Source: Dactylonectria macrodidyma
Taxonomy: Eukaryota; Ascomycota; Sordariomycetes; Hypocreales; Nectriaceae
Assembly: GCA_020744425.1 (NCBI GenBank)
Contig: JAGMUV010000002.1
Coordinates: 5,500,501-5,564,500, forward strand
DNA length: 64,000 bases
Direction: 5' to 3'
Positions 44,364-54,460 of the stretch are shown piece after piece (the first letter of the stretch is position 1; each line of letters begins with the position of its first letter). Below the pieces are notes generated by a model. The model worked only from the letters and a program-made list of their open reading frames with translations. It did no database searches and was not told the origin of the DNA. A program made the position numbers and the translations under genes.

Positions 44364-45982
44364 CTACTTCTTGGCGAAGAAAGACATGATATTGCCCTGC
44401 CCCTTGCCAGCAGGCTTCTTCGCCTTGCCTGCGGACGACGATGGCGTCGATGATTGCGGCTGTGCCTGCGACATTGCTACCGCCTGCTTCTTTGCTGGCG
44501 GTGGAGCCTCGTCCTCAGAAAAAGATTCCCAACCAGGCTCTTGGATCGTTACTGAAACGTAGGTTAGTAAGCCGACAGCGTAACCAGAAATAGAAGAAGG
44601 GGATGCCTCTCATCAACATACCCATGTATCCCTGCTCATCCAGGATGCGCTTCTTCTTCATCACTCGCCGCTTTCCCCTACGCCGTCCATCTCCGGCACT
44701 CGACACTACCTCGGCCGGCTCCTTTTCCTCCTTAGCTTCCAGCTCGCGTTCCGGTTCCGGCTCCGGTGCTTCCTCCATATCCTCGTCGCCCGGTTCCTCG
44801 TCCTTCTCAGACGCTTCCGCATCCTCCTCTTCTTCTTCCTCTTCATCATCCATCATTCGTCTTAGGGCTTCCTCACGTTGCTTCCTAGCCGCTCGCACAG
44901 CGCCAGGATCAGAGACTACTTTCTTGGCCGGAAGATCAGTGTCATCTGCTTCACCATCATCGGAGAGGGTCATCGCTGTGTCCTCCTCCTTCTTGGGAGC
45001 CGGTTTGGGTCTAGGCGGCAGGGCAGCGGCCCTGGCAAATGATTGTATAATCCCTCCTGAATTGCCCTTCTTCAACGCCGGCGGCTTCTTGCCAGCACTT
45101 GACGTCGGAGTTTCGTCCTTGGCGGACGAATCTGTTTTCTCCTGCTTAACAGGTTTGGTATCGACAGGTGCTGGTTTCGGGGCGAAGGGATTCGATTTGA
45201 CTTTGGCGGTAGGCGTAGGAGTAGGCTTGGGAGTTGCAGATTCCGACTTTGCGGGCTTGGCTGCTGGAGTAATGGCCATGGAACGGCCATTTCGGTCTCT
45301 CCGACGCACCTGGGTGTTTGTAATTGTCCCATACTTCTTCGCTGCTGTAGATGCATCCTCATTTATCGAGTACTCTGATAGTTGGGTAGCGACATCAGAC
45401 AGAAGGGACAGATCTTTCTGGGGAAATGGTGCTAGGCTATACACATGAATCGCAGTGACTTGCTTATAGCCCGCCAAAATATCTGGGGTTTTCTTCGTTA
45501 ATACTGAACAGGGTAATGGTCCAGGGATCACGGTGTGGTGTACCTGTGAGTTCTTCCTCTCTGAAGAGGGCGAGTGTCGTGGTAGTAACATCCTCGGATA
45601 AGCTGTCATGATCAGGCATAGAGCTAGTCATCTCTACATCTCCATCCGCCGTGGCAATGTCGGAGCTTTTGGTACCATAGACAAGATATGTGGCATGTAT
45701 GGAATCAGCACGGAGAGCATTCCGGGACTTGTGAAAGTCATATAACATCCTAGACACCGCTTATTAGACATGCGCTGACTGAAAAAGTCTATTTGGGGGG
45801 GTGGGTTCCAAGGAAACTCACTCTTTAGCAGTATTGACATGAACACCCAACGCTCTGCTGAGAAGGCGATATGTGACCTGCAAGCGCATCAGTTCAAGAT
45901 CTCCCATTGGGGTATGAAGAATGCGTACCGGCCGTTCCTCGCCGAGCAAACGATCTGATAGAAACTTCTTGTGCTCATCCAT
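44364..45982 (-). CDS. POL32: DNA polymerase delta subunit POL32 (Cdc27 family)
   Basis: The accessory subunit of DNA polymerase delta and, in yeast, also of the translesion polymerase zeta. Five exons (45,982-45,929; 45,877-45,822; 45,749-45,544; 45,503-44,622; 44,551-44,364) close to 461 residues. The N-terminal winged-helix motif VTYRLLSRALGVHVNTAKEMLYDFH is typical of fungal Pol32 and is seen only after joining three small exons. The middle is lysine-, proline- and acid-rich and disordered. The C-terminus QGNIMSFFAKK is a PIP box (QxxI/MxxFF) for binding PCNA. The intron at 45,504-45,543 is only 40 nt, unusually short, so that junction is the least certain. It is divergent from RAD18 with 507 bp between starts. 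Confidence 0.92.
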
Positions 45983-46124
45983 TTTGAGAAAAAATCAATC
46001 GAACTGTCTGGTACAGTTCATAGGTTCAAGTAAAGTAAACCGACAACAAGGGGGCTCGGGGGATGATCGCGAGACCGAGTCTTCAGTTTAGAGACGGTGC
46101 TTTCAATTGCCCTGCCAGAGAGCG

Positions 46125-46130
46125 ACGCGT
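46125..46130. promoter_or_regulatory. ACGCGT (MCB-type) box in the POL32/RAD18 divergent promoter
   Basis: A single ACGCGT lies 143 bp from the POL32 ATG and 360 bp from the RAD18 ATG, followed by a CACGTG E-box at 46,147-46,152. Single six-base hits are expected by chance every few kilobases, so only the gene context makes it interesting. Confidence 0.4.
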
Positions 46131-46489
46131 AGAGTGGACGCGGTCTCACGTGGTATGCTTCTAGGCAGATAACGCTCATCACTTTTAGATGCATAGAGCC
46201 GCTCTCCCCACTTAGTACTTTTAGGCCAACATTCACAAGAGCGGGTTAACCTTGTATCGAGTATCTTAAATGTTCAATCGTCATTTGTGGTATCGCGTCT
46301 GAGCGCGACGTCGTTTCTCAAGATCTGTGATATGGGTATGCGTCCGATTAAAACGCATTTTCCGAGGTCCTTCTGCTACAGTTCAAAAAATACACCACAT
46401 TGGATAGCGCATATGATATTCCGTTCCATGTAACCTGGCCGACATCTTCTCCCAAGCCTCCTTTCAGTCCTCGAACCTCGTTGTCCCCA

Positions 46490-48102
46490 ATGGCCGAAGC
46501 CGACGTCCCCGACTCGACCGACTGGCTTTCGACGCCGCTCTCTGGCCTCGCCGCGGTCGAGAGTGCGCTACGCTGCCAGGTTTGCAAGGACTTCTTTAAG
46601 ACTCCCATGATCACATCATGCTCCCACACATTCTGCTCACTCTGCATCCGACGGGCACTATCCAACGACAGCAAGTGCCCTCTCTGTCGTGCATCAGACC
46701 AAGAACTCAAGCTACGGAGTAACTGGTCAATGGAAGAGACAGTCGAAGCCTTCGTTAAGGCGAGAGATGTGGCTATGGAGTTGGCGAGGAGCGGAGAATC
46801 GAGCTCACTGGTCAAGAGGAAGGCTGACGATGGTCCTAATGAGGCCAGCACTGCACCAGCCGGCAAGCGAATACGGACATCTGCGCGGTTGAGTAAGACT
46901 CGGGAAGACGGGCCTATCTCACATACTATGGCATTCGAGGACGAAATTGTTGAGGTTCCAGATGATGACGAATATGTACCCGAGCCTGGTATGATGGATG
47001 ACCTTTTCGCACGGAAATGGATAACGCACTAACACAAGCTCTAGAAGATGGCATGGTTCCCTGCCCCGTATGCAAAAGCCGGATGAAGGAGTGGCAAGTG
47101 TTTAAGCACCTTGAATCTTGCTCAGGTCCACCCCCGTCAAAACCAATAAGAGCGGCCGAAAGCAGTTCCAGCTCCAAAGCCGGCTTTGGCCAACTACAGC
47201 GGCAGCAAACCAAATCCCTCGACCGACTCCCCGCGCTCAGCTATTCGATGTTCAAGGAACAAGCCTTGCGCAAGAAGATGTCCGAGATTGGAATATCCAA
47301 CCAAGGGCCGCGGGCGCTGTTGGAGCGCCGCCACAAGGAGTGGATTACGTTATGGAACGCCAACTGCGATGCTGTGCGTCCCAAAAAGCGCAGTGAACTG
47401 CTCCAGGACCTAGATATCTGGGAGCGCACACAAGGTGGGCGTGCGCCAGTCATTGGACGTACGGCGCAGAGTGCTGCCATGATCAAAGACAAGGACTTTG
47501 ACGGGGCTGCCTGGGCCTCGAAACACGATTCGTCTTTCAAGGATTTGATTGCGAGCGCAAGAAAGAGCAAGCTAGAAGCGAAGAAGGTTGACGAAGCGAA
47601 GAAGGAAGCGGAAGCCAAGCAAGTTGTACACATGGAGTCGTCGTCGGAAGTTCCACCACCTCCCCCTCCCGTGCTAGAGACCAAGCAAGTCGAGATGCTG
47701 GCTGAGCCAACGATATTGACATTACAGTCGACTCAAAAACGTTCAGCCAATGTGCCGCCTGGCCCTCCACCGCAAGACTTGGGTAGCTTGGAATCTCCCC
47801 AGGACCTTACAAATAACCAGTGGAGCCCTCCTCACCAAATGCAGCCCTCGACTCAGTCCGGTTGGCAGCCATTTCCACCCGCAACCTACCCGCAGCCTTA
47901 CAATGCGCAGCCTTATAATGCGGAGAGTTACGCCTATCAGTCGGATCTCAACGCACGCATGACGCCCCAGCAGCAGCCCGTCACAGCATGGAATAGCAGT
48001 GTGCCTTCCATAAACCCATCGCCATACGCAGAAACCGAAGAGTTTCCATATCACAACCGATCTCATGTATGGCCGCCAGACGGACCAAACGGCTGGCAGT
48101 AA
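46490..48102 (+). CDS. RAD18: E3 ubiquitin ligase RAD18
   Basis: A post-replication-repair ligase that, with Rad6, mono-ubiquitinates PCNA at stalled forks. Two exons (46,490-46,988 and 47,045-48,102; intron of 56 nt with a CTAAC branch site) give 518 residues. The RING domain is at residues about 29-67 (CQVCKDFF...[14 protein letters not shown]...CPLC). A UBZ4-type C2HC finger follows the intron ([22 protein letters not shown]). A SAP-type DNA-binding helix pair comes next ([27 protein letters not shown]), then a lysine-rich Rad6-binding-like region. The tail (about 400-518) is proline- and glutamine-rich and looks disordered. I start at MAEADVPDS; an ORF reading upstream to 46,400 adds 30 residues of unlikely sequence. 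It is convergent with CHM7. Confidence 0.95.
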
Positions 48103-48280
48103 TGCTTCTCGATCCGCGGGATATACTTTAAACAGGAAGGACACAAAGCCGGGAGTTATTGAATGAGACACCAAGTCAAGGTGATTATGTATTTATATCC
48201 AGACTCTAATGATGCGCCAATGACACAAACGCCCAACGCCCAAGTATTTCCTACCCAAATAAAATACACTAAATGCGTCA

Positions 48281-49769
48281 TCATACCACTGGTAACAGCT
48301 GTGCCTCTCTCTCTGTCTGCGAATGCTCCTCTGCCTCGATCGACAAACCTGCAATACTGGTTTGTGACGTCGGCGTTGCCTCCTTCTCCCGGACTGGTAG
48401 CTCGTCGAGCACCTCGGGCAGTCTGTCGAGGGTCTTTTGCAGCTCGGCCGCCTCCTTAGCTTCCTGCTCTTTTCGGACCTCCTCCTCGGCGGCTTGCTTC
48501 TGGCGTAGCACCTCGGCATCCTTTTCGAGCTCCTGGGCCATCATCGCTTCGAGCTCGTCGTCGATCTCGCTCTCGTCCACGACCGCCCCAGTAGCTTCGG
48601 CCAAGATGGCACCAACCTCGTCCGCCGCACTCATCTGCTCGCGGACACGGTCCATGACGGCATCGACGCGGTCTGCGTCGCCAATTTGAGCGTTGAGGCT
48701 TTTGAGTGCGCTACCTGACGCATCCATGACCTTGACGAGTTGAATATTGTCAGCGGCCCGCTCAATCTTGGCAGCAACTTCCTCCAGCTGATTGAGAGTG
48801 GCGTAACGAGTCGCGAGGGAGGCTTCGACCGTTTTCTTCGATTTGAGGGCGGCAAGGGCAGCCACGCGGTTCTTGCGGGTGACAGCATCCTTGGCAGCCA
48901 AGGCGAGCTCGTCTATTCGCGTGTTCAGAAGATCGGTCTGGTGTTTGAGGCTTTCCATCAGCTCCTTGAGGGAAGCTATAGCCGAATCCTCCTCTGAAAT
49001 CCCTCCCTGATCTCCGGCACCCTTGATCCGAACAGTCTGGCCATCGTATTCTACTACATTTTTGTCTCTGGAGAGAAACTTCAGTAGTACCTCTAGATCA
49101 GTCTCGCTTAGACGTTGGCCTTTGACGAGAGTGGGCGTGAAAACTGTTTGAAACTGTGACTTGGTGAAGATGCGATCGAAGCGTGAGCTCTTGTCGGCCA
49201 TCAGGTCGCCCAGCACTTTCGCTGCGGCCTCAAGGTTCTTGATAACCACAAACTGGCCAACGGGCAGCTTATCGTCCCCCCTTGACGGATCTACAACACC
49301 TAGCTGCCGAAGGGTCCAGCCCATGACAGCCCACGGTACCCCAGTCCAGGTGCGAGTATATATGCTCTGCTGCGACTTATTGAAGTCTTGGAGGTTGATA
49401 AACTCTCGCTCCGCCGCTGCCTCACGCACCACCGTGCCTAGCGCGAGCGGCTGGCCAAACTGCTTGTTCTCTAGGGACCGAAGAAGCGAATCGTCGAGCG
49501 AAATGGTGAAGAGGTTTGGGCTGGAGCCGCGATGTGAGGCGAGTCCGTGGGCAGCGATCTGGCAGAGGGCATGACGCCAGGCGGAGATGTTCGCGGCGTA
49601 GCCATCTGGGTTGAGTGTTCGCTGTGGCCTGAAGTCGGAGTAGAGCGCTGGGAGCCGCGACCTAGACTCGCAAGTAAGTTAGTGGACGATCGTTTGGACT
49701 ACCATAGAGATGTGCGTACTTGCGGAAGCTGGGGTCGTTGTTAACGAGATAGTCGGCAAGCTCGCCCAT
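48281..49769 (-). CDS. CHM7: ESCRT-III-related Snf7 family protein CHM7/CHMP7
   Basis: An ESCRT-III family protein of the CHMP7 type, which works with inner-nuclear-membrane proteins in nuclear envelope and nuclear pore surveillance. Two exons (49,769-49,720 and 49,661-48,281; intron of 58 nt with CTAAC) give 476 residues. The N-terminal half (about 1-230) carries the winged-helix region special to CHMP7 (LPALYSDFRPQRTLNPDGYAANISAWRHAL). The C-terminal half is the Snf7 helical domain, seen as a long charged coiled coil (about 250-400) with a hydrolysis-helper-like acidic end (DESEIDDELEAMMAQEL). The Glu/Lys/Ala-rich tail is typical. The short first exon (MGELADYLVNNDPSFRK) is clear after splicing. 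Confidence 0.9.
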
Positions 49770-50372
49770 GATGTGAAGAGAAGATGCCGCAGCGCAGTCA
49801 CACGGTCAGATCTAGAGACGATACGTTTTCGCAAAGGCCCGAAATATGCAACAGGTTGAGCTTGCTGGTGCGTTGACACTGGTGGTTGAAGTTAAGGCGT
49901 CCACGCGTGAAGACGATGGCCAAAGTCGGCGCGTGAATGGTGGTGACCAAAAGGCACCGGAGTAATCGACCCTATGGTGGGGGCTGTCGTCAGGGATAAC
50001 GGGAGCCTTCCCAGCGCGTCATCCGCTGGCCATCAGTGGGTCACCCCCCTGCAGCACCCAGAATCCCATGAGTCCAAGTTCTGAGCTCAAGCCCCTCCCA
50101 TGCCCAGGCCTTCAACATCCATCCTAGCATCGAACTAACACAAGAAAAAGACAAAGAAGCTAGTACCTTGAGTTTCTTAGCATTACAAAGATGTACAGAA
50201 TAGTAATGATGTATTCTCTAAGCCACATATGCTCTTTTGAAGCCCCATAAAGCTTCCTGTTACGGTCCTGTCTCTCTATATGGCTCACCCTTACCAAAAA
50301 AGTTGTCATGATGCTGTCGTTAACCTCTGCCGCTCAGCTCCTCCAGCTCTTCCAGCTGCGACTTACTACCTA
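49770..50372. other. Intergenic region between CHM7 and TRS85
   Basis: About 600 bp. It contains the CHM7 promoter (an ACGCGT at 49,903-49,908 and CGCGTGAATGG nearby) and the 3' flank of TRS85. No gene or RNA is seen. Confidence 0.55.
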
Positions 50373-52685
50373 TTAATCAAAGTCCTTCTGCGCTCCATCT
50401 TGAGAGACTTGATCCTCCACTGACACGTCTCGGTGCAAAGGCGCCGTCTCCAGCCCAACCATGCCCACTGTGCTGACACGCCGCGCCCGCAGATCCGTCA
50501 GAGCCTCGCTCTCCTCGTCGATGTGCGCGTCGTCATCGTCAGCTGACCCGTCCTCGTTGTCCGATGCCTCTGGGGATTCTGCAAGGCTGTTCTGGAGAGA
50601 CCCCATGAAGTCACCCGCCGCTAAAAACTTGAGGATACCATCCTTATGTGGCAACATCGCGTACCGCCTATGCGCTTCATCGAGGCATTGGCGGGCTTGG
50701 ATGTGCTTGGACTGTTGAAGCCAAGCATCGGCGGCCAGGACGGTCCATGCTGCCGACTTGCGACGACGGGATCCCCAGTGCCAGCTTCCGACCCCCTGCT
50801 TGGAGCCGTAATATATTCCCAGTCGTTCCTTCATCAATGCGTCGCCGACATTTCCAGCGATCTTGGAATCGAGTAGTCGAATGCCCCAGCGTCCAGCGTC
50901 GTCAATGCTCGTGCCACCTCGCAGGCGCAACAGTTCCAGGCCAAGCGTCAAGCTCCGCAGCGCACCATATGGAGCGCAGCACCGGGTATTATAGGAATAG
51001 AAGGCAGCCTCCAGCATCTGGTCAATCGTCTCTACGCGATTCTTGGATGTCATATGTTGTGGCATAATGAGAAGACTTACGGCTGCCATCTCGTTCGCCG
51101 CAGCATGGTGTTTCCATGCCTTGGAATCGCTAAAGTCGGAGCGCAACAGATCGTACGTTGAGTGCGCTAGTTTCCAGTCCCGTAGCATAAAGGCATAGTC
51201 GGCCAGTTTCCTCATGATGGCCTCTGGAGCTTCAGCTTGGTAGAATCCTGCCATATTATATGTGTCCTTTGAGTTGCTAGTGCCGCTGGTTGATGACCGT
51301 GAGCTGCCTCCAAAAGCCCATTTCCGCGAAAGGTTCATGAACCGTCCCGTAAGACCCCTACGCCTAGACGCAACTTGGTCGTTCCATATCGATATGTGTC
51401 GTTCCATTGTGGGGACAATAGACTGTGTCACCATCTCTCGTACAAAGGTTCGGATAGCTGTAGTATCAGACTCAAAGATGTGCATCGTCGGATCTTCAAA
51501 ATCTTCGTCGTCCTGACTTCGCTTAATATCCTCCAGTTCTTCGGTGGCCGACATCCAGTCGCTGCGAGGAAGAGGTATGCTGTCGTCGTCTGTCTCGGCG
51601 CTTGCGGTGCTTCTTAACCTCAGGAGGTGGCAATGAAGGCCAAGATGCCGCTTCATCTGGTCAAAAAGCCCCATCGAGCGGGTAATATCATCCTTCTCCT
51701 CATCGTGGATGAGTACGTAGTATCGTAGATAATCGCCATCTACCCATACGGGCAGCTTCTTCTCTCCCTGACTAGTCTCCCCATAAAGCCTCCTAAGCTC
51801 TTCGATAGGATTCTGGTTCCGAGAGCTGATGGCGATAACACAAGCCACCGGATGTGCGAAGGTCTCATGAGGCGAAATTTTTATCCCAGATAATAGCCGC
51901 CGTAGATAGAGTGCGTAGTATGGTGACGTCTCTTCACTATCCGAGCCCTGTCCCGCAAAGGCGCCCTGCGGCACGGCCGCAAATGACTCCTCGGCGTAGG
52001 ACAAGTGTCGATCTACCACGGCTTCGACTTTGGCAAGGAGTTGCTTATCCCGTTCTATGCTTGCCTGAGCTCCACCTAGGCCATGTGAGAGTGGTGGGTT
52101 CTTCAGGCCAGAGACCTTGGGGTCAGGATGCTCAACGTCTTGGCCAAATCTCGTGAATCGAATGGAGAAATCCTCGGTGGTCCGGCTCATTCCATTGCTA
52201 TCCCTAACTGTAACTTTGCCTTGGAGGTCTTCGCCAAAGGGGCGCAGTAGCTCCCAGAGGCCGTTTCGAAATCCTTTTTCGCTCATCAACGTCTCAGTGT
52301 CTTCGGAGGCATAAATAGACACATGCGGTACGTAGGCTTTGAGGATGAGATTCAGTGGCTCGGTGGGGCTGTCCCCGGCATTGGACGCGGGGGATCGGGG
52401 CTGCCGGGAATCAAACACGGTGTTGAAAAGCACCCGAGACGGCGACCCGCGACCCGCCGGGGAGATAGATCTCGAACCTGGGGGCGACAGCGTCGATGCG
52501 TACAGCGAAGCCCTCGAGGGGTTGGACCGGCGGAAAGCCAAGGTTGTCTCGGAGCCTGACAGGGGCAACGACTCAATGGTGGACGTCGAGTGCCGCGTCT
52601 TAGGGAACTTCATGGTCGAGGCTGCCATGGGCAATGCCTGGAGCGGTTCCGTCGGCGGACTTTCATCTCGGAGAGGCTGTGGCAT
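50373..52685 (-). CDS. TRS85: TRAPPIII complex subunit TRS85
   Basis: The specific subunit of the TRAPPIII Rab-exchange complex, used in autophagy and membrane traffic. It reads as one open frame of 770 residues from the ATG at 52,685 (MPQPLRDES). The frame stays open upstream to about 52,820 without an ATG, so the true start may lie in an extra 5' exon that I could not place. The N-terminus (to about 120) is Ser/Pro-rich and disordered. The Trs85 core (PF12739) begins at about residue 115 with LKAYVPHVSIYASEDTE and the FRNGLWELLRPFGEDLQGKV motif. Later come FVREMVTQSIVPTMERHISIWNDQVAS and helical-repeat segments such as LADYAFMLRDWKLAHSTYDLLRSDF. The end is acidic. Confidence 0.9.
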   Translation of the reverse strand: MPQPLRDESPPTEPLQALPMAASTMKFPKTRHSTSTIESLPLSGSETTLAFRRSNPSRASLYASTLSPPGSRSISPAGRGSPSRVLFNTVFDSRQPRSPASNAGDSPTEPLNLILKAYVPHVSIYASEDTETLMSEKGFRNGLWELLRPFGEDLQGKVTVRDSNGMSRTTEDFSIRFTRFGQDVEHPDPKVSGLKNPPLSHGLGGAQASIERDKQLLAKVEAVVDRHLSYAEESFAAVPQGAFAGQGSDSEETSPYYALYLRRLLSGIKISPHETFAHPVACVIAISSRNQNPIEELRRLYGETSQGEKKLPVWVDGDYLRYYVLIHDEEKDDITRSMGLFDQMKRHLGLHCHLLRLRSTASAETDDDSIPLPRSDWMSATEELEDIKRSQDDEDFEDPTMHIFESDTTAIRTFVREMVTQSIVPTMERHISIWNDQVASRRRGLTGRFMNLSRKWAFGGSSRSSTSGTSNSKDTYNMAGFYQAEAPEAIMRKLADYAFMLRDWKLAHSTYDLLRSDFSDSKAWKHHAAANEMAAVSLLIMPQHMTSKNRVETIDQMLEAAFYSYNTRCCAPYGALRSLTLGLELLRLRGGTSIDDAGRWGIRLLDSKIAGNVGDALMKERLGIYYGSKQGVGSWHWGSRRRKSAAWTVLAADAWLQQSKHIQARQCLDEAHRRYAMLPHKDGILKFLAAGDFMGSLQNSLAESPEASDNEDGSADDDDAHIDEESEALTDLRARRVSTVGMVGLETAPLHRDVSVEDQVSQDGAQKDFD

Positions 52686-53205
52686 GAAGGCGACTTCGGG
52701 GACGCCTGCGGTCGAGGGGTCGTTGCGATGCTGCGGAGGGCGGAGCGGATTCACGATGCGCAAGCTGGAGAGGGCGGAGAGTAGCAGACTGACGAGGCCG
52801 ATATCCGGCTCTGCATGATATCAGTACTAGATTCGGAGCCCTGGCGGGTTAGGGTTTCTTCGGAGGAAAGACGGCTTGCTCGATTATCATCTCTTGCAAG
52901 AGTCGGGCGACGATGTGGACTCAGCACTGGTGCTGATGATTCGGTACGTACCTCATCTACCAGTGGAGAGCTTAGGTAGGTGCCGCGTCTTACCTCATGA
53001 AGCCGTGGGCATAGCTCACCTTCCCAGAGACGGCAAGGCGCCCCCTGTGGCCTCCACATTACTGTACCGGGGTGCCCGACGTCGCATTCCGGTACCTGCA
53101 TAAACAGCATGTGAGGCAAGAGCCAGGAGCTTCAGCGCCTCGAATCTTACAGCTTCTATCATCGACAAGCTCAACGACTTCGCTGCCGTCACATACACGT
53201 TCACC
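52686..53205. other. Divergent promoter region of TRS85 and BUD13
   Basis: About 520 bp between the assigned starts. On the - strand the ORF 52,751-53,119 is Ser/Arg-rich and may include a missing first exon of TRS85, but I see no convincing splice pair joining it to the TRS85 frame. Confidence 0.5.
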
Positions 53206-54189
53206 ATGCCCTCAGATCTCGCAGATTATCTCGCCACCAGATACCTTGTCGCCGACCCAAAACCCTCCAAGAAGCGCAAGCGCAAGCGCGGTGCCGAACC
53301 AGCTGGTCTGGTCATAAACGACGATGAAGACTCGAGCTGGGGCACGAATAACCAAGGAGATGAGGCGGGTGAGGATGGCCCCGTCACAGTAACGGGAAGG
53401 TCCGCCGAGTTTCGGAAAGCGAAGAAGAGCAACTGGAAGTCAGTAGGCACCGGCGCAGCTACTTCAGAAAAGGACGACAGCGCCGCAGCCGATGCGATCC
53501 TCGCATCTGCAGCTGCAGAGAACGACGCAGCAAAGGACGCCGACGACGAGATGCCAGTCGTAGAAGATGGCAGTGGCGTGACAAAAATGAGCGACGGAAC
53601 CCATGCGGGACTACAGACCGCGGCCACAGTGTCTGCCCAGCTCAAGCGACGGCAGCGAGAAGAACGCGAGGATTTTGAACGCCATCGCAAGACAGGAAAG
53701 GAGGAGGAGACGGTCTACCGAGACGCCACCGGCCGACGCATCGACATCTCCATGAAACGCGCCGAGGCGCGCCGCGCAGCCGCTGAGACGGAGGAGAAGG
53801 AACGAGCAGCCATCGAGGCGCTCAAGGGCGACGTGCAGGTCGAGGAAGCGCGCAAGCGACGCGAGAAACTGGAAGACGCCAAGCTCATGAAATTCGCACG
53901 GACGGTCGACGACGAGGAAATGAACGACGAGCTCAAGGAAAAGGAACGGTGGAACGACCCGATGACGCAGTTCATGGCTGAGAAGAAAAACATAGGCGGC
54001 AAAGGTAATAAATCAAAGCGCAAACCCGTATACGCAGGCGCAGCTCCGCCGAATCGCTATGGTATCAAGCCAGGGTACCGATGGGATGGAGTTGACCGAT
54101 CCAATGGGTTTGAAGGAGAGAGGTTCAAGGCTATCAATAGGCGGGAGAGAAACAAGGACCTGGACTATTCGTGGCAGATGGACGAATAA
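53206..54189 (+). CDS. BUD13: Pre-mRNA-splicing factor BUD13/CWC26
   Basis: A subunit of the RES complex, which binds the activated spliceosome and promotes intron retention control and splicing. It has a single exon and 327 residues. The N-terminus [10 protein letters not shown] is the usual Bud13 start, followed by a basic KKRKRKR nuclear signal. The middle is low-complexity. The conserved C-terminal Bud13 domain runs from about residue 130: [33 protein letters not shown], then [28 protein letters not shown] near the end, and the terminal [17 protein letters not shown]. Length and both conserved blocks match fungal Bud13. It is divergent from TRS85 and convergent with TFG1 (271 bp between stops). 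Confidence 0.95.
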   Translation: MPSDLADYLATRYLVADPKPSKKRKRKRGAEPAGLVINDDEDSSWGTNNQGDEAGEDGPVTVTGRSAEFRKAKKSNWKSVGTGAATSEKDDSAAADAILASAAAENDAAKDADDEMPVVEDGSGVTKMSDGTHAGLQTAATVSAQLKRRQREEREDFERHRKTGKEEETVYRDATGRRIDISMKRAEARRAAAETEEKERAAIEALKGDVQVEEARKRREKLEDAKLMKFARTVDDEEMNDELKEKERWNDPMTQFMAEKKNIGGKGNKSKRKPVYAGAAPPNRYGIKPGYRWDGVDRSNGFEGERFKAINRRERNKDLDYSWQMDE

Positions 54190-54460
54190 TAGATTGTTTA
54201 TAGTAGGACACGTTGATACCCAATTATGGAGCTTTGTTTGGGATATACAGAAGCATACAAGAAATATCATGGCTACGCTTGCGCTTAAGTCCCCAGTAGT
54301 GGCAGCGCTCCTGTCACGAGGCAACAAGTGCATTAAAACATTAGGCTCAGTTCTATACTGAAAAGCCATTCTCCAATTCCTTCTCTAGCATCAGGGACTT
54401 GGTCCTGGACTGTGCCATTCAAAAATCGAAGCGTATCAAACCAACACATTCCTCGCTTGT

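Noticed and set aside
49903..49908. ACGCGT upstream of CHM7
   Set aside because: A lone six-base match is expected by chance in this much sequence, and the gene has no known S-phase role.
52751..53119. 123-codon Ser/Arg-rich ORF as a first exon of TRS85
   Set aside because: No convincing splice pair joins it to the TRS85 frame, so it is left unassigned.
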